Source of the DNA: Hydrogenophaga sp.
GTDB taxonomy: Bacteria > Pseudomonadota > Gammaproteobacteria > Burkholderiales > Burkholderiaceae_C
Length of the DNA stretch: 64,000 nucleotides
Assembly: GCF_011772445.1 (NCBI RefSeq)
Contig: NZ_WVZN01000003.1
Location: 62,001 to 126,000, forward strand
Direction of reading: 5' to 3'
Shown in pieces: positions 8,355 to 16,834 of the stretch. The position numbers were made by a program, and so were the translations under genes. A model generated the notes under the pieces. The model was given only the letters and a program-made list of their open reading frames with translations. It did not search any database and was not told the origin of the DNA. Position 1 is the stretch's first letter, and each line of letters starts with the position of its first letter.

Positions 8355-9262
8355 CCGCCCGCGGACAACTCCTTCGCCACCTCGACCACCAGGGCCCGCA
8401 GCCAGCGGTGCGCCGGGTCGTGCCGGTGGCGCGCGTGCCAGGCCATCTCCACCGGAAAAGTGCCCAGGTCCACGGGCGCGGGCAGCACCTTCAGGCGCGG
8501 GTCTTGCGCCAGGCGGCGGCAGATCAGCGACGGCAGCGTCGCGCAGTGATCGGACAGGGCGATCATTTCCGGGATGGCGAGGAAGTGCGTGACCGAGACC
8601 GCCACCTCGCGCTGCAAGCCCTGCTTCTCCAGTGCCTGGAACAAACCCACACGCAGGCGGCCGCCCGGCGGCACCATGTTCACGTGCTTGAGCCGTTCGA
8701 ACTGCTGGCGCGACAGGCGTTTGTGCACCGTGGGATGGTCGGCCCGCACCACGCAGGCCAGGCTTTCGTCCATCAGGTGCTGCACCACCAGGTTGTCCGG
8801 CGCATTGGCCACGCGGCCCAGCACCATGGCCGTGTCGCCCGACATCACGCCCGTGTCGGCCAGGTCGGCGCCATAGGGAATCAGCCGCAACTGCACGCCT
8901 GGCGCGCGTTCCTGCAAGCGCGCCACCACCCGCGGCATCAGCACGAACTCCACGTAGCTGTTGGGGGCGATGGTGATGCGCTGGCGGGCCTTGGCGGGGT
9001 CGAAGGCCTGCTGGCCCAGCACCACCTCGTCCACGCTGGCCAGCGCCGCCGCCAGCACCGGTGCCAGTTCCTGCGCTTTCTGCGTCGGCTCCATGCCGTA
9101 ACGCTGCCGCACGAAGAGCGGGTCTTGCAGCATGGCGCGCAGGCGCGTGAGCGCGTTGGACAGCGCGGGCTGCGTGATGCCCAGGCGCTGCGCGGCCCGC
9201 GTCACGCTGCGCTCCTCCATCAGCACCAGGAAGACGGGCAGCAAGTTCAGGTCGTAGCGCAT
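8351..9262 (-). CDS. LysR-family regulator (NodD/SyrM-like)
   Basis: A 303-residue LysR regulator of the NodD/NahR/SyrM type, recognised by the start LNLLPVFLVLMEERSVTRAAQRLGITQPALSNALTRLR and by PLFVRQRYGMEPT. The effector domain begins at about residue 90. Members of this branch usually activate catabolic or detoxification genes in response to aromatic compounds. It is divergent from the glutathione S-transferase gene, and a 14-bp inverted repeat lies between them, so it probably controls the GST/aldo-keto reductase pair. Confidence 0.92.
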   Translation of the reverse strand: MRYDLNLLPVFLVLMEERSVTRAAQRLGITQPALSNALTRLRAMLQDPLFVRQRYGMEPTQKAQELAPVLAAALASVDEVVLGQQAFDPAKARQRITIAPNSYVEFVLMPRVVARLQERAPGVQLRLIPYGADLADTGVMSGDTAMVLGRVANAPDNLVVQHLMDESLACVVRADHPTVHKRLSRQQFERLKHVNMVPPGGRLRVGLFQALEKQGLQREVAVSVTHFLAIPEMIALSDHCATLPSLICRRLAQDPRLKVLPAPVDLGTFPVEMAWHARHRHDPAHRWLRALVVEVAKELSAGG

Positions 9263-9275
9263 CCAGTCATCATGT

Positions 9276-9289
9276 CAGATGAATATCTG
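9276..9289. promoter_or_regulatory. Candidate LysR operator
   Basis: CAGAT-GAAT-ATCTG is a perfect 5-bp inverted repeat beginning 14 bp before the LysR start, within the 118-bp divergent region ahead of the GST gene. The A/T-containing dyad fits the usual LysR binding architecture; binding is inferred. Confidence 0.5.
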
Positions 9290-9380
9290 GAATCAAAGAA
9301 ATAAAGTGGTGGAAATGAATGCCGGTGGCCATGATTCGGGCCATTCCCCCTTCCCTTCCAACCTTCCACCGGAGCTTTTC

Positions 9381-10100
9381 ATGATCACCTTCTACGCCTA
9401 CGGCGCCCCCAATCCCCACAAGGTCTCCATCGCCCTGCTCGAGCTGGGCCTGGAGCACGAGATCAAAGTCGTCGAGATCTGGAAAGGCGAGGGCCAGTCG
9501 CCCGGCTTCCTCGCCATCAACCCGAACGGCAAGGTGCCGGTCATCGTGGACCACGACACCGGGCTCACGATCAGCGAGTCCAACGCGATCCTGCTGTACC
9601 TGGCCGAGAAGACGGGCCGCCTGCTGCCCACCGACCCCGCACGGCGCCAACGCGCGCTGGAACTGCTGTTCTTCCAGGCCTCGGGCGTGGGCCCCATGTT
9701 CGGACAGCGCGCCTGGTTCACCCTGTTCGCCCCCGAGCACGTGCCCTACGCCATCACCCGCTACCGCAACGAGGCGGAGCGCCTGACCGGCGTCATCGAA
9801 AGCCTGCTGCCCGATGACCAGCCCTGGTTCCTCGGCGACGAGTACTCCATCGTGGACATCGCCTTCATGGGCTGGATCTGGACCGCCGTGAAGATGCACT
9901 TCCCGATCGACGCCTACCCCAAGCTCAGCGCCTGGCTCGACCGCATGCTGGCGCGCGAAGCGGTGCGCCAGGGCATCGTCACGCCGAACCCGCTGCCGAC
10001 CTTCGGCTGCCCGGCCACGGCGCAGCCACTGGCCGCCCCCTCCACGTCCGCGTCGTCGGGCGCCGCTTCGTCCGAACGAGCAGAAGCCGTCGCCGCCTGA
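9381..10100 (+). CDS. Glutathione S-transferase (YfcG/Ure2p-like)
   Basis: A 239-residue GST. The thioredoxin-fold N-domain (about 1-80) contains YGAPNPHKVSIALLELGLEHE, the cis-Pro region NGKVPVIVD and the glutathione-binding ESNAILLYLAEK. The helical C-domain (about 90-205) has WFLGDEYSIVDIAFMGW. It resembles the YfcG/YghU-type enzymes, which act as disulfide reductases or in thiol-dependent detoxification. The tail after residue 210 is a low-complexity Ala/Ser/Pro run of unknown use. ATG 9381 was chosen because GGAGC lies 6 nt upstream; an in-frame extension to 9279 would run into the operator. The aldo-keto reductase follows after 30 bp. Confidence 0.92.
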   Translation: MITFYAYGAPNPHKVSIALLELGLEHEIKVVEIWKGEGQSPGFLAINPNGKVPVIVDHDTGLTISESNAILLYLAEKTGRLLPTDPARRQRALELLFFQASGVGPMFGQRAWFTLFAPEHVPYAITRYRNEAERLTGVIESLLPDDQPWFLGDEYSIVDIAFMGWIWTAVKMHFPIDAYPKLSAWLDRMLAREAVRQGIVTPNPLPTFGCPATAQPLAAPSTSASSGAASSERAEAVAA

Positions 10101-10130
10101 TCCACCCATTCCTGCCACAAGGAGCTCACC

Positions 10131-11144
10131 ATGGCACTGAAAGACATCCTTCCCGGCGCGCTCGGCTTCGGCACCGCGCCCCTGGGCAACATGTTCCGCG
10201 ACATCCCCGAGGCCGAGGCGCGCGCCACGGTGGACGCCGCCTGGAACGACGGCATCCGCTACTTCGACAACGCGCCCTTCTACGGCGCGGGCCTGGCGGA
10301 ACTGCGCATGGGCGAGGCATTGGCAGGGCGCCCGCGCGACGACTACGTCATCAGCACCAAGGTCGGCCGGCTCATCCTGGATGAAGTCGAAGACGTCGCC
10401 GCGCGCGACCTGGGCGAGAAAGGCGATGTGTTCAAGCACGGCCGCCCCAACCGCATCGTCAACGACTACTCGGAAGACGCGACGCTGCGCTCCATCGAGG
10501 ACAGCCTCAAGCGCCTGCGCACCGACCGCATCGAGATCGTCTGGGTGCACGACGTGGCGCAGGATTTCTATGGCGACGAATGGCTGGGCGTGTTCGAAAG
10601 CGCGCGCAAGGGCGCCTTCAAGGCGCTGGACCGGCTGCGCGACGAGGGCGTGATCAAGGCCTGGGGCCTGGGCGTCAACCGCGTCGAGCCCATTGAACTG
10701 CTGCTGGGTCTGGAAGGCCCGCGCCCCGACGGCTTCCTGCTCGCGGGCCGCTACACCCTGCTCGACCACGAGCGCGCGCTGCAGCGCGTGATGCCACTGG
10801 TGGCGCAGCGCGGGCTGGGCATCGTCGTCGGCGGGCCCTACAGCTCGGGCGCGCTGGTGGGCGGGCCGAACTTCGAGTACGCGCCGGCCACGCCCGAGAT
10901 CCTGGCCAGGGTGGCGCGCATCAAGGCCATCGCCGACCGCCACGGCGTGAGCATGAAAGCGGCGGGGCTGCAGTTCGCGCTGGCGCACCCGGCGGTGGCG
11001 GCGGTCATCCCCGGCGCCAGCCAGCCCAGGCGCATCGCGGAAGACCGCGCGGCGCTCGACGAAACCGTGCCGGCGGACTTCTGGCGCGAGCTGCGCGCGG
11101 CGGACCTGGTCAGCCGGGAGGCGCCACTGCCCCTCGCGGGCTGA
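10131..11144 (+). CDS. Aldo/keto reductase
   Basis: A 337-residue NAD(P)H-dependent aldo-keto reductase. The catalytic tetrad can be placed as Asp in YFDNAP, Tyr in FYGAG, Lys in VISTKVG and His in IVWVHDV. The C-terminal cofactor region has AVIPGASQPRRIAED. The sequence resembles the D-threo-aldose/L-fucose dehydrogenase and pyridoxal 4-dehydrogenase-like branch of the family. AAGGAGCTCACC gives a good ribosome-binding site. It sits 30 bp behind the GST gene and is presumably transcribed with it under the divergent LysR, which suggests a joint role in handling reactive carbonyls. Confidence 0.92.
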   Translation: MALKDILPGALGFGTAPLGNMFRDIPEAEARATVDAAWNDGIRYFDNAPFYGAGLAELRMGEALAGRPRDDYVISTKVGRLILDEVEDVAARDLGEKGDVFKHGRPNRIVNDYSEDATLRSIEDSLKRLRTDRIEIVWVHDVAQDFYGDEWLGVFESARKGAFKALDRLRDEGVIKAWGLGVNRVEPIELLLGLEGPRPDGFLLAGRYTLLDHERALQRVMPLVAQRGLGIVVGGPYSSGALVGGPNFEYAPATPEILARVARIKAIADRHGVSMKAAGLQFALAHPAVAAVIPGASQPRRIAEDRAALDETVPADFWRELRAADLVSREAPLPLAG

Positions 11145-11156
11145 AGCGCGTCGCCC

Positions 11157-11918
11157 TCAGTGCGCCGCCGGCACCGGCGCACGAGTGGCCAGCGCCACCG
11201 CATCCGCCCCCGCCGCGTAGCGCAGCCGGGGCGATTCGTCGTTCACCGCCTGCCACACCGCCTCGGCCACGTCGAGCTCGCTCGTCACCGCCGCCGGCTG
11301 CGCAAACGAGGCGAACACCTCGTGGGCGTAGGGTGCGTAGGCCTCGGGGATCAGGCCCTGCATGCGATCGGCGCCGTTGGCGGTGAAGCGCGTGCCGGGG
11401 CCATAGCCGGGTTCCACCAGCTTCACGCGCACGCCGAAGGCCTGCAACTCCAGCGCCAGTGATTCGGTGAAGCCCTCGATCGCCGTCTTGCTGGCCGTGT
11501 AGGCCGCCACCAGCGGGAAGGGCGCCAGCGTGGCGCTGGAGGTGACGTTGATGAGCAGGCCCGCGCGGCGCGCGCGCCAGGCCGGCAGCACCGCCTGCGC
11601 CATCGCCATGCTGCCGAAGGTGTTGGTCTCGAAGATCTCGCGCACCGTGGCCATGGGCGTGGCTTCGAAGGCGCCGAGCAGGCCCAGGCCCGCGTTGTTC
11701 ACGAGCACGTCGATGGGGCCGGCCGCGTCCAGCGCGCGGGCGATGCTGTCGGGCTGCGTCACGTCCAGCGGCAGCACACGCAGCCGGGGCGAGAGCGGCA
11801 GCAGGCCATCGCGCGGCGTGCGCATGGTGGCGATGACGTTCCAGCCCTTGGCGTGGAAGTGGCGCGCGGTTTCCAGGCCGTAGCCCGAGGAGCAGCCGGT
11901 GATGAGGATGGTTTTCAT
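11157..11918 (-). CDS. Short-chain dehydrogenase/reductase
   Basis: A 253-residue classical SDR. The cofactor motif is TGCSSGYG near the start, followed by DVTQPD, NNAGLGLLG, and the catalytic Ser in NVTSSA with YTASK supplying Tyr and Lys. The R-T pair after strand beta-2 (TMRTP) suggests NADP preference. The substrate is unknown. The gene is divergent from an AraC regulator with 123 bp between starts, a layout that suggests regulation by that protein. Confidence 0.9.
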   Translation of the reverse strand: MKTILITGCSSGYGLETARHFHAKGWNVIATMRTPRDGLLPLSPRLRVLPLDVTQPDSIARALDAAGPIDVLVNNAGLGLLGAFEATPMATVREIFETNTFGSMAMAQAVLPAWRARRAGLLINVTSSATLAPFPLVAAYTASKTAIEGFTESLALELQAFGVRVKLVEPGYGPGTRFTANGADRMQGLIPEAYAPYAHEVFASFAQPAAVTSELDVAEAVWQAVNDESPRLRYAAGADAVALATRAPVPAAH

Positions 11919-11978
11919 GAGAAGTCCTTTCGGTGGTGTTCAGGCTTGCGTTGAAGGTGCCGCAACGATAGGACGCCT

Positions 11979-12030
11979 CGTCCGGACTATCTACAATCCT
12001 GAATCCGAATCACTTTTGCAACCGTCCGGA
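11979..12030. promoter_or_regulatory. Direct repeats, candidate AraC sites
   Basis: CGTCCGGA occurs at 11979-11986 and again at 12023-12030, 44 bp apart (about four helical turns), in the region between the divergent SDR and AraC genes. Paired direct repeats on the same helical face are typical of AraC-family binding. Binding by the adjacent regulator is inferred. Confidence 0.5.
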
Positions 12031-12041
12031 ATCATCCGATC

Positions 12042-12965
12042 ATGGTGGACCCGCTGGCCGACGTCATCGCCCTGCTGCGCCCGCGCGCGGTGTACTCCAA
12101 GGTCATCAGCGGTGCGGGGGCCTGGGCCGTGCGCTACCCGGCCTTCGGGCAACCCAGCTTCTGCACCATGCTGGAAGGCCACTGCGTGCTGGCGGTGGAC
12201 GGGCAACAGCCGCTGGCCCTGCAGGCCGGCGACTTCGTGCTGATGCCCAGCACGCCCGGCTTCACGCTGCGCGGCCCGGAGCCCGCGCCACCCGTGCACA
12301 TGGACCCGGCGCGCACCGCCGGGCAACAGCAGCAGGGCGAACTGCGCCACGGCCGGCGCAAGGGCCCGCCCGAGATGCGCATGCTCGGCGGCTACTTCCA
12401 GTTCCAGTCGCTGGACGCGGCGCTGCTGGTGTCCCTGCTGCCCAGCCTGCTGCACGTGCGCGGCGTCGATCGCCTGCCGGTGCTGGTGCAACTGGTGCGC
12501 GACGAATCCCTGGCCGATCGGCCGGGCCGCCACCTGGTGCTGGCGCGGCTGGTGGAGCTGCTGCTCATCGAAGCCTTGCGCGGCGCGGCGAACGAGGCGG
12601 CGCCGCCCGGCCTGCTGCGCGGTCTGGCCGACGAGCGCGTGGCCGTGGGCCTGCGCCGCATGCACGGCGCGCCCGAACGCGCGTGGACGGTGCCGGCCCT
12701 GGCCAGAGAAGCCGCACTCTCGCGCTCCACCTTCTTCGAGCGCTTCACCCGCGCGGTGGGCGTGCCGCCCATGGAGTACCTGCTGGCCTGGCGCATGGCC
12801 CTGGCCAAGGACCTGCTCGACCAGGGCGGCCTGCCCATTGGCGCGGTGGCCGAGCGCGTGGGCTACGGCTCGGCCAGCACCTTCAGCACGGCCTTCAGCC
12901 GCCACGTGGGGCAGCCGCCCAGCCGGTACGCGCGCGAGCGGCAGGGCCAAGGCCAGCCGGCCTGA
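12042..12965 (+). CDS. AraC-family regulator with cupin sensor domain
   Basis: A 307-residue AraC regulator. The N-terminal half is an AraC cupin-6 type sensor (CTMLEGHCVLAVDGQQPLALQAGDFVLMPSTPGF). The C-terminal double HTH (about 205-300) has WTVPALAREAALSRSTFFERF, PMEYLLAWRMALAKDLL and GYGSASTFSTAFSRHVGQPPSRYAR. This architecture is common in regulators that sit next to oxidoreductases and respond to reactive aldehydes or similar small molecules. It is divergent from the SDR. Confidence 0.92.
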   Translation: MVDPLADVIALLRPRAVYSKVISGAGAWAVRYPAFGQPSFCTMLEGHCVLAVDGQQPLALQAGDFVLMPSTPGFTLRGPEPAPPVHMDPARTAGQQQQGELRHGRRKGPPEMRMLGGYFQFQSLDAALLVSLLPSLLHVRGVDRLPVLVQLVRDESLADRPGRHLVLARLVELLLIEALRGAANEAAPPGLLRGLADERVAVGLRRMHGAPERAWTVPALAREAALSRSTFFERFTRAVGVPPMEYLLAWRMALAKDLLDQGGLPIGAVAERVGYGSASTFSTAFSRHVGQPPSRYARERQGQGQPA

Positions 12966-12974
12966 AGACAGCTC

Positions 12975-13379
12975 TCAGGTCGGCAGCTTCGCGATCACCT
13001 TGATCTCGAACTGGAAGCCCGACAGCCAGGTGACGCCGATGGCGGTGGCCGTGGGGTAGGGCGCCTGGCCCCAGAACTCCGCCGCCACGGCCCAGGCGCG
13101 TTCGAAGTGGGTGTGCGGGTCCACCATGAACACGGTCACGTCGATGACGTCGTCGAAGCTGAGGCCGGCCTCGGCCAGGATGGCGTTGAGGTTGCGAAAC
13201 GCCAGGCGCACCTGCTCGTCCAGGTCGGGCTCGGGCGAGCCGTCGGGCCGGCTGCCCACCTGGCCCGAGACGAACAGCAGGCCGTTGGCCCGGATGGCGG
13301 GGGAATAGCGGTGCGCGTCGTACAGGGCGTGGCGGCTGGGCGGGGACACCACGTCGCGGGTGGGGGTCTTGGGGTGCAT
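12975..13379 (-). CDS. RidA (YjgF/YER057c/UK114) family protein
   Basis: A 134-residue protein of the RidA superfamily, whose archetype hydrolyses reactive enamines/imines made by PLP enzymes. Seen are YSPAIRANGLLFVSGQVG, DLDEQVRLAFRNLNAILAEAGLSFDDVIDVTVFMVD and the C-terminal IGVTWLSGFQFEIKVIAKL. The conserved Arg that binds the carboxylate in true RidA (in the RVEIE-like segment) is not evident here, so it may belong to a RidA subgroup with another substrate. ATG 13379 gives the family's normal length. It is divergent from a LysR gene across an inverted repeat. Confidence 0.88.
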   Translation of the reverse strand: MHPKTPTRDVVSPPSRHALYDAHRYSPAIRANGLLFVSGQVGSRPDGSPEPDLDEQVRLAFRNLNAILAEAGLSFDDVIDVTVFMVDPHTHFERAWAVAAEFWGQAPYPTATAIGVTWLSGFQFEIKVIAKLPT

Positions 13380-13463
13380 ATCGGGGGCTCCACGAATCGG
13401 TTGAAGGAGCAGGGAATCTAGGGACGCGCGCGCCACGGATAAACCGGCCAGGCCAACAATCAC

Positions 13464-13482
13464 TGTTTGGCAAACCCAAACA
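13464..13482. promoter_or_regulatory. Inverted repeat between ridA-like and lysR
   Basis: TGTTTGGCAAACCCAAACA has perfect 6-bp arms (TGTTTG/CAAACA) around 7 bp. It lies 26 bp before the lysR start and 85 bp before the divergent RidA-family start. Position and symmetry fit a LysR recognition site; binding is inferred. Confidence 0.6.
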
Positions 13483-13507
13483 ATCCCCAGCCGAACCGGA
13501 GGCACCC

Positions 13508-14425
13508 ATGGACCGATTCGACGCGATGCAGGCCTTTGCGCGCGTGGTGGAGGCCGGCAGCTTCACCCGCGCCGCCGAGACGCTGCGCCTGAACAAGACC
13601 AGCGTGACCCAACTGGTGCAGCAACTGGAGGCGCACCTGCGCGTGAAGCTGCTGCACCGCACCACCCGCAAGGTGCAGGCGACCGCCGACGGCGCGGCCT
13701 ACTACGAGCGCGTGCTGCGCCTGCTGGCCGAACTGGACGACGCCGAGACCAGCCTCTCCAGCGCCCAGGCCTCGCCGCGCGGGCGCATCCGCGTGGACGT
13801 GCCCAGCCCGCTGGCGCGGCTGGTGCTGATGCCCGCGCTGCCCGACTTCCACGCGAAGTACCCGGACATCCAGATCGACATGGGCGCGAGCGACCGCATG
13901 GTGGACCTGATCGAGGACCGGGTGGACTGCGTGATCCGCGGCGGCGAGATCACCAACCCTTCGCTGGTGGCGCGGCGCGTGGGCGACCTGTCGATCGGCG
14001 CGTACGCCGCGCCCGCGTACCTGCAACGCGCCGGCACACCGACGCACCCGCGCGAACTGGACAGCGCGCAGCACCGCACCGTGGGCTACCTGAGTGCGCG
14101 CACGGGCAAGGTGCTGCCCTTGACCCTGCGCCGCGACGGCGAGCAACTGAGCCTGCTGGGCCGGCACGCGCTGGCGGTGGACGACGGCAACGCCTACCTG
14201 GCGGCGGGTGTGGCGGGGCTGGGCGTGCTGTGGCTGCCCACCTACATGGCCGAGGCGCACGCCGCGCGCGGCGAACTGGTGCCGCTCTTTCAGGACTGGC
14301 GCTTCGACCCCATGCCCATGTACCTGGCCTACCCACCGAACCGGTACCAGAGCGCGAAGGTGCGCGTGTTCATCGATTGGGTGGTGGAGGTGGTGAAGGC
14401 CCTGCCCACACACGGGGCCCCGTAG
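13508..14425 (+). CDS. LysR-family transcriptional regulator
   Basis: A 305-residue LysR regulator: HTH MQAFARVVEAGSFTRAAETLRLNKTSVTQLVQQLEAHLRVKLLHRTTR, then an effector domain from about residue 90 (RGRIRVDVPSP). It is divergent from the RidA-family gene, separated by 128 bp with a strong dyad, so that gene is its most likely target. CCGGAGGCACCC precedes the ATG as ribosome-binding site. Confidence 0.93.
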   Translation: MDRFDAMQAFARVVEAGSFTRAAETLRLNKTSVTQLVQQLEAHLRVKLLHRTTRKVQATADGAAYYERVLRLLAELDDAETSLSSAQASPRGRIRVDVPSPLARLVLMPALPDFHAKYPDIQIDMGASDRMVDLIEDRVDCVIRGGEITNPSLVARRVGDLSIGAYAAPAYLQRAGTPTHPRELDSAQHRTVGYLSARTGKVLPLTLRRDGEQLSLLGRHALAVDDGNAYLAAGVAGLGVLWLPTYMAEAHAARGELVPLFQDWRFDPMPMYLAYPPNRYQSAKVRVFIDWVVEVVKALPTHGAP

Positions 14426-14511
14426 TGACGCCCTCGCCCCGATATGCTCTCGGGCCGCAAGCGACAAACCCTCCGACCACCCCGCCTGGCCCATGGCCAC
14501 AGGAGCCGACC

Positions 14512-15255
14512 TTGATCGAGCCGCCCCTTCAACTGCCGCACGCCCCCCTGCCCGCCTACTACCGCGACGAAGCGGACCATGCGCGCTACGTGCGCCGCAT
14601 CTTCGACGAGACCGCCGTCGACTACGACCGCATCGAACGCGCCATGGCGCTCGGGTCGGGCGGCTGGTACCGGCGGCAGGCCCTGGCCCGGGCCGGGCTG
14701 GCGGCGGGTGACACGGTGGTCGACGTGGGCATCGGCACCGGCCTGCTGGCGCGCCAGGCCCGCGAACTGATCGGCGAGGGCGGGCGCCTCATCGGCGTGG
14801 ACCCCAGCCCCGGCATGCTGGCGCAGGTGGACCTGCCCGGCGCCGAACTGCGCGCCGGCCGCGCGGAAGAGCTGCCCTGCGCCACGGGCGAGGCCGACTT
14901 TTTGAGCTTTGGCTACGCGTTCCGGCACGTGTCGGACGTGGACGCCGCGCTGGGGGAGTTTCTGCGCGTGCTGCGGCCCGGTGGGCGGCTGCTGATCCTG
15001 GAGATCAGCCAACCGACGGGCCGGTGGTCGCGTGCCTTCATGAAGTTCTACATGCGCCGCGTGGTGCCCACGCTGGCGCGCGTGGTGGCCCGCGAACGCG
15101 GCAGCGCCGAGCTGTGGCGCTACTACTGGGACACCATCGAGGCCTGCATCCCGCCCGAGCAGATCATGCAGGCGATGGAGCGCGCGGGCTTCCAGCAGGT
15201 GAAGCGCCACACCGACCTGGGCGTCTTCTCGGAGTACACGGCCGTGCGGCCGTGA
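14512..15255 (+). CDS. UbiE-like SAM-dependent methyltransferase
   Basis: A methyltransferase of about 247 residues. It has the UbiE/COQ5-type start (RRIFDETAVDYDRIERAMALGSGGWYRRQAL), motif I VVDVGIGTGLLA, GVDPSPGML, and FLSFGYAFRHVSDVDAALGEFLRVLRPGGRLLILEISQP. No ATG fits. TTG 14512 was chosen because AGGAG lies 6 nt upstream; a GTG at 14425 is a weaker alternative. The gene converges on the halogenase-like gene (39 bp between stops), which hints at a shared small-molecule pathway. It is unlikely to be the housekeeping UbiE, which usually has ubiquinone genes beside it. Confidence 0.85.
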   Translation: MIEPPLQLPHAPLPAYYRDEADHARYVRRIFDETAVDYDRIERAMALGSGGWYRRQALARAGLAAGDTVVDVGIGTGLLARQARELIGEGGRLIGVDPSPGMLAQVDLPGAELRAGRAEELPCATGEADFLSFGYAFRHVSDVDAALGEFLRVLRPGGRLLILEISQPTGRWSRAFMKFYMRRVVPTLARVVARERGSAELWRYYWDTIEACIPPEQIMQAMERAGFQQVKRHTDLGVFSEYTAVRP

Positions 15256-15293
15256 GGTGGCCGGAGCAGCCGTGAGGGCAGGCCCAGCCGGCC

Positions 15294-16619
15294 CTACTCC
15301 GCCTTCATCACCGTCTCGCCCTTCAGCGGCCCCATGTCGCGGATGTTGAAGCGGTGGCGCTTCCAGCCCGCGTAGGTGCGCCGCCAGTTCAGCACCGAGA
15401 CGACGTAGTACAGCAGCTTGAACATCCTCAGCGAGGCCCGGTACGCCGGCCCGTGGTGGATGTCGGCCGCCAGCAGCGACATCAGCCCCTGCTTCACCTT
15501 GAACACGTTCTGCGGGTGCATGAACATGTCGCGGATGGTGGGGTTGGTGACGCGGTAGATGAACCAGGAATAGTCGCGCGGGCCCACCCGCACGCGCTTC
15601 TCGAAAGCGGCGCGGGCGGCGGGCAGGCGCTTGGGCTCGTCCAGCGCGGTGGCCACGAGTTGCGCGCCGTCGAAGGCGCTCTGCATGGCCAGGAAGACGC
15701 CTGAGGAGAACATCGGGTCGATGAAGGTGAAGGCGTCGCCCACCATCAGGTAGCGCTCGCCCGTGGCGTGCGTGCTGGCGTACGAGAAGTTGCCGGTGGC
15801 GTGCACCTGGTCGTCCACCAGCGTGGCGTGCTTGAGCCGGTCGTGCAGCTCGGGGCACAGGGCGATGGTGTCGAAGAAATAGTCCTTCAGCGGCTTGTCG
15901 CGCGCCTTCAGGTAATAGGCCCAGCACACCGCGCCCACGCTGGTGGTGCCGTCGGCCAGGGGGATGAACCAGAACCAGCCGTGCTCGAACCAGCAGATGC
16001 TGATGTTGCCCTCGCGCTTGCCCTCCAGCCGGCGGGCGCCGCGGAAGTGGCCGAACAGGGCCGTGCTGTTGTGGGCCTTGTTCTTCTGTTTGCACTTGAA
16101 CTGGTTCGCCAGCAGCGTGTCGCGGCCCGTGGCGTCCACCACGAAGCGCGCGCGCCAGCGACGGGCCTCACCACTGTCCAGCCGCGCCTCCACGTTGGCG
16201 CCTTCCTGGTCGAACGCCACCTGCGTGACCTTGGCGCCCTCCAGCGCCTGCGCGCCCGACCGGGCGGCGTGGCGGAACAGCAGCTCGTCCAGCTCGGAGC
16301 GGCGCACCTGCCAGGCCGAGGACTTGGAAGGGTCCCAGCCCTCGGCGAAATCGACGTAGCTGCAATAGTCCAGGTCGGGCGGCACGAACTCGATGCCGTA
16401 CTTCGGCATGCCGATTTTGTCGACCTGATCGCGCACGCCGAGCCGGTCGAACAGGGCCACGTTGCCGGGCAAGAGCGACTCACCGATGTGAAAGCGCGGG
16501 TGGTGCTCTTTCTCGAGCAGCACCACCTGGCGGCCTTCGCGCGCGAGCAGGGCGGCGATGGTGGAACCGGCGGGGCCGCCGCCGACGACGAGCACGTCGC
16601 AATTCTCATCAGCTTGCAT
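15294..16619 (-). CDS. Flavin-dependent halogenase-like oxidoreductase
   Basis: A 441-residue FAD protein. The N-terminal Rossmann motif is DVLVVGGGPAGSTIAALLARE, followed by RFHIGESLLPGN. VVDATGRDT and YLMVGDAFTFIDPMFSSGV are the second FAD-binding region. Near residues 215-220 lies WFWFIP, which fits the WxWxIP signature of flavin-dependent halogenases. Lys73 in MPKYG lies where phenol/pyrrole-type halogenases carry their catalytic Lys. The protein could therefore halogenate a carrier-bound or phenolic substrate, but related geranylgeranyl-reductase-like oxidoreductases share much of the fold. No flavin reductase or carrier protein gene is adjacent. ATG 16619 has GGGAG about 8 nt upstream. 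Confidence 0.85.
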   Translation of the reverse strand: MQADENCDVLVVGGGPAGSTIAALLAREGRQVVLLEKEHHPRFHIGESLLPGNVALFDRLGVRDQVDKIGMPKYGIEFVPPDLDYCSYVDFAEGWDPSKSSAWQVRRSELDELLFRHAARSGAQALEGAKVTQVAFDQEGANVEARLDSGEARRWRARFVVDATGRDTLLANQFKCKQKNKAHNSTALFGHFRGARRLEGKREGNISICWFEHGWFWFIPLADGTTSVGAVCWAYYLKARDKPLKDYFFDTIALCPELHDRLKHATLVDDQVHATGNFSYASTHATGERYLMVGDAFTFIDPMFSSGVFLAMQSAFDGAQLVATALDEPKRLPAARAAFEKRVRVGPRDYSWFIYRVTNPTIRDMFMHPQNVFKVKQGLMSLLAADIHHGPAYRASLRMFKLLYYVVSVLNWRRTYAGWKRHRFNIRDMGPLKGETVMKAE

Positions 16620-16753
16620 CGAGTCATCTCCCGGGTTGTGGCCTACGTGGGCCGGGCGAAAAAATACCACGCCGGAGTGGCCGCGCTGTCCGACAGTATG
16701 GGAACTCGACCGTGGCGCGCGGAGCCCGCTTGCCCTGATACCCCCCACCCATT

Positions 16754-16834
16754 GGCCAACAGGGGGTGGTGTCGAATGACCAAGTCAGAAACATTGCCAA
16801 GGCCATTGCCCTGGCCAAAGGTTACGAGGAGTGA
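16754..16834 (+). pseudogene. Possible 3' remnant of a HigB-type toxin
   Basis: The open frame ending at TGA 16832-16834 reads ...QQGVVSNDQVRNIAKAIALAKGYEE. This resembles the C-terminal end of HigB/RelE-like 'killer' proteins (GGDK.SQ..DI..A..LAK). It immediately precedes and overlaps the start of a truncated antitoxin, as in intact higBA operons. No upstream toxin body is recognisable. The match is short and stays tentative. Confidence 0.35.
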
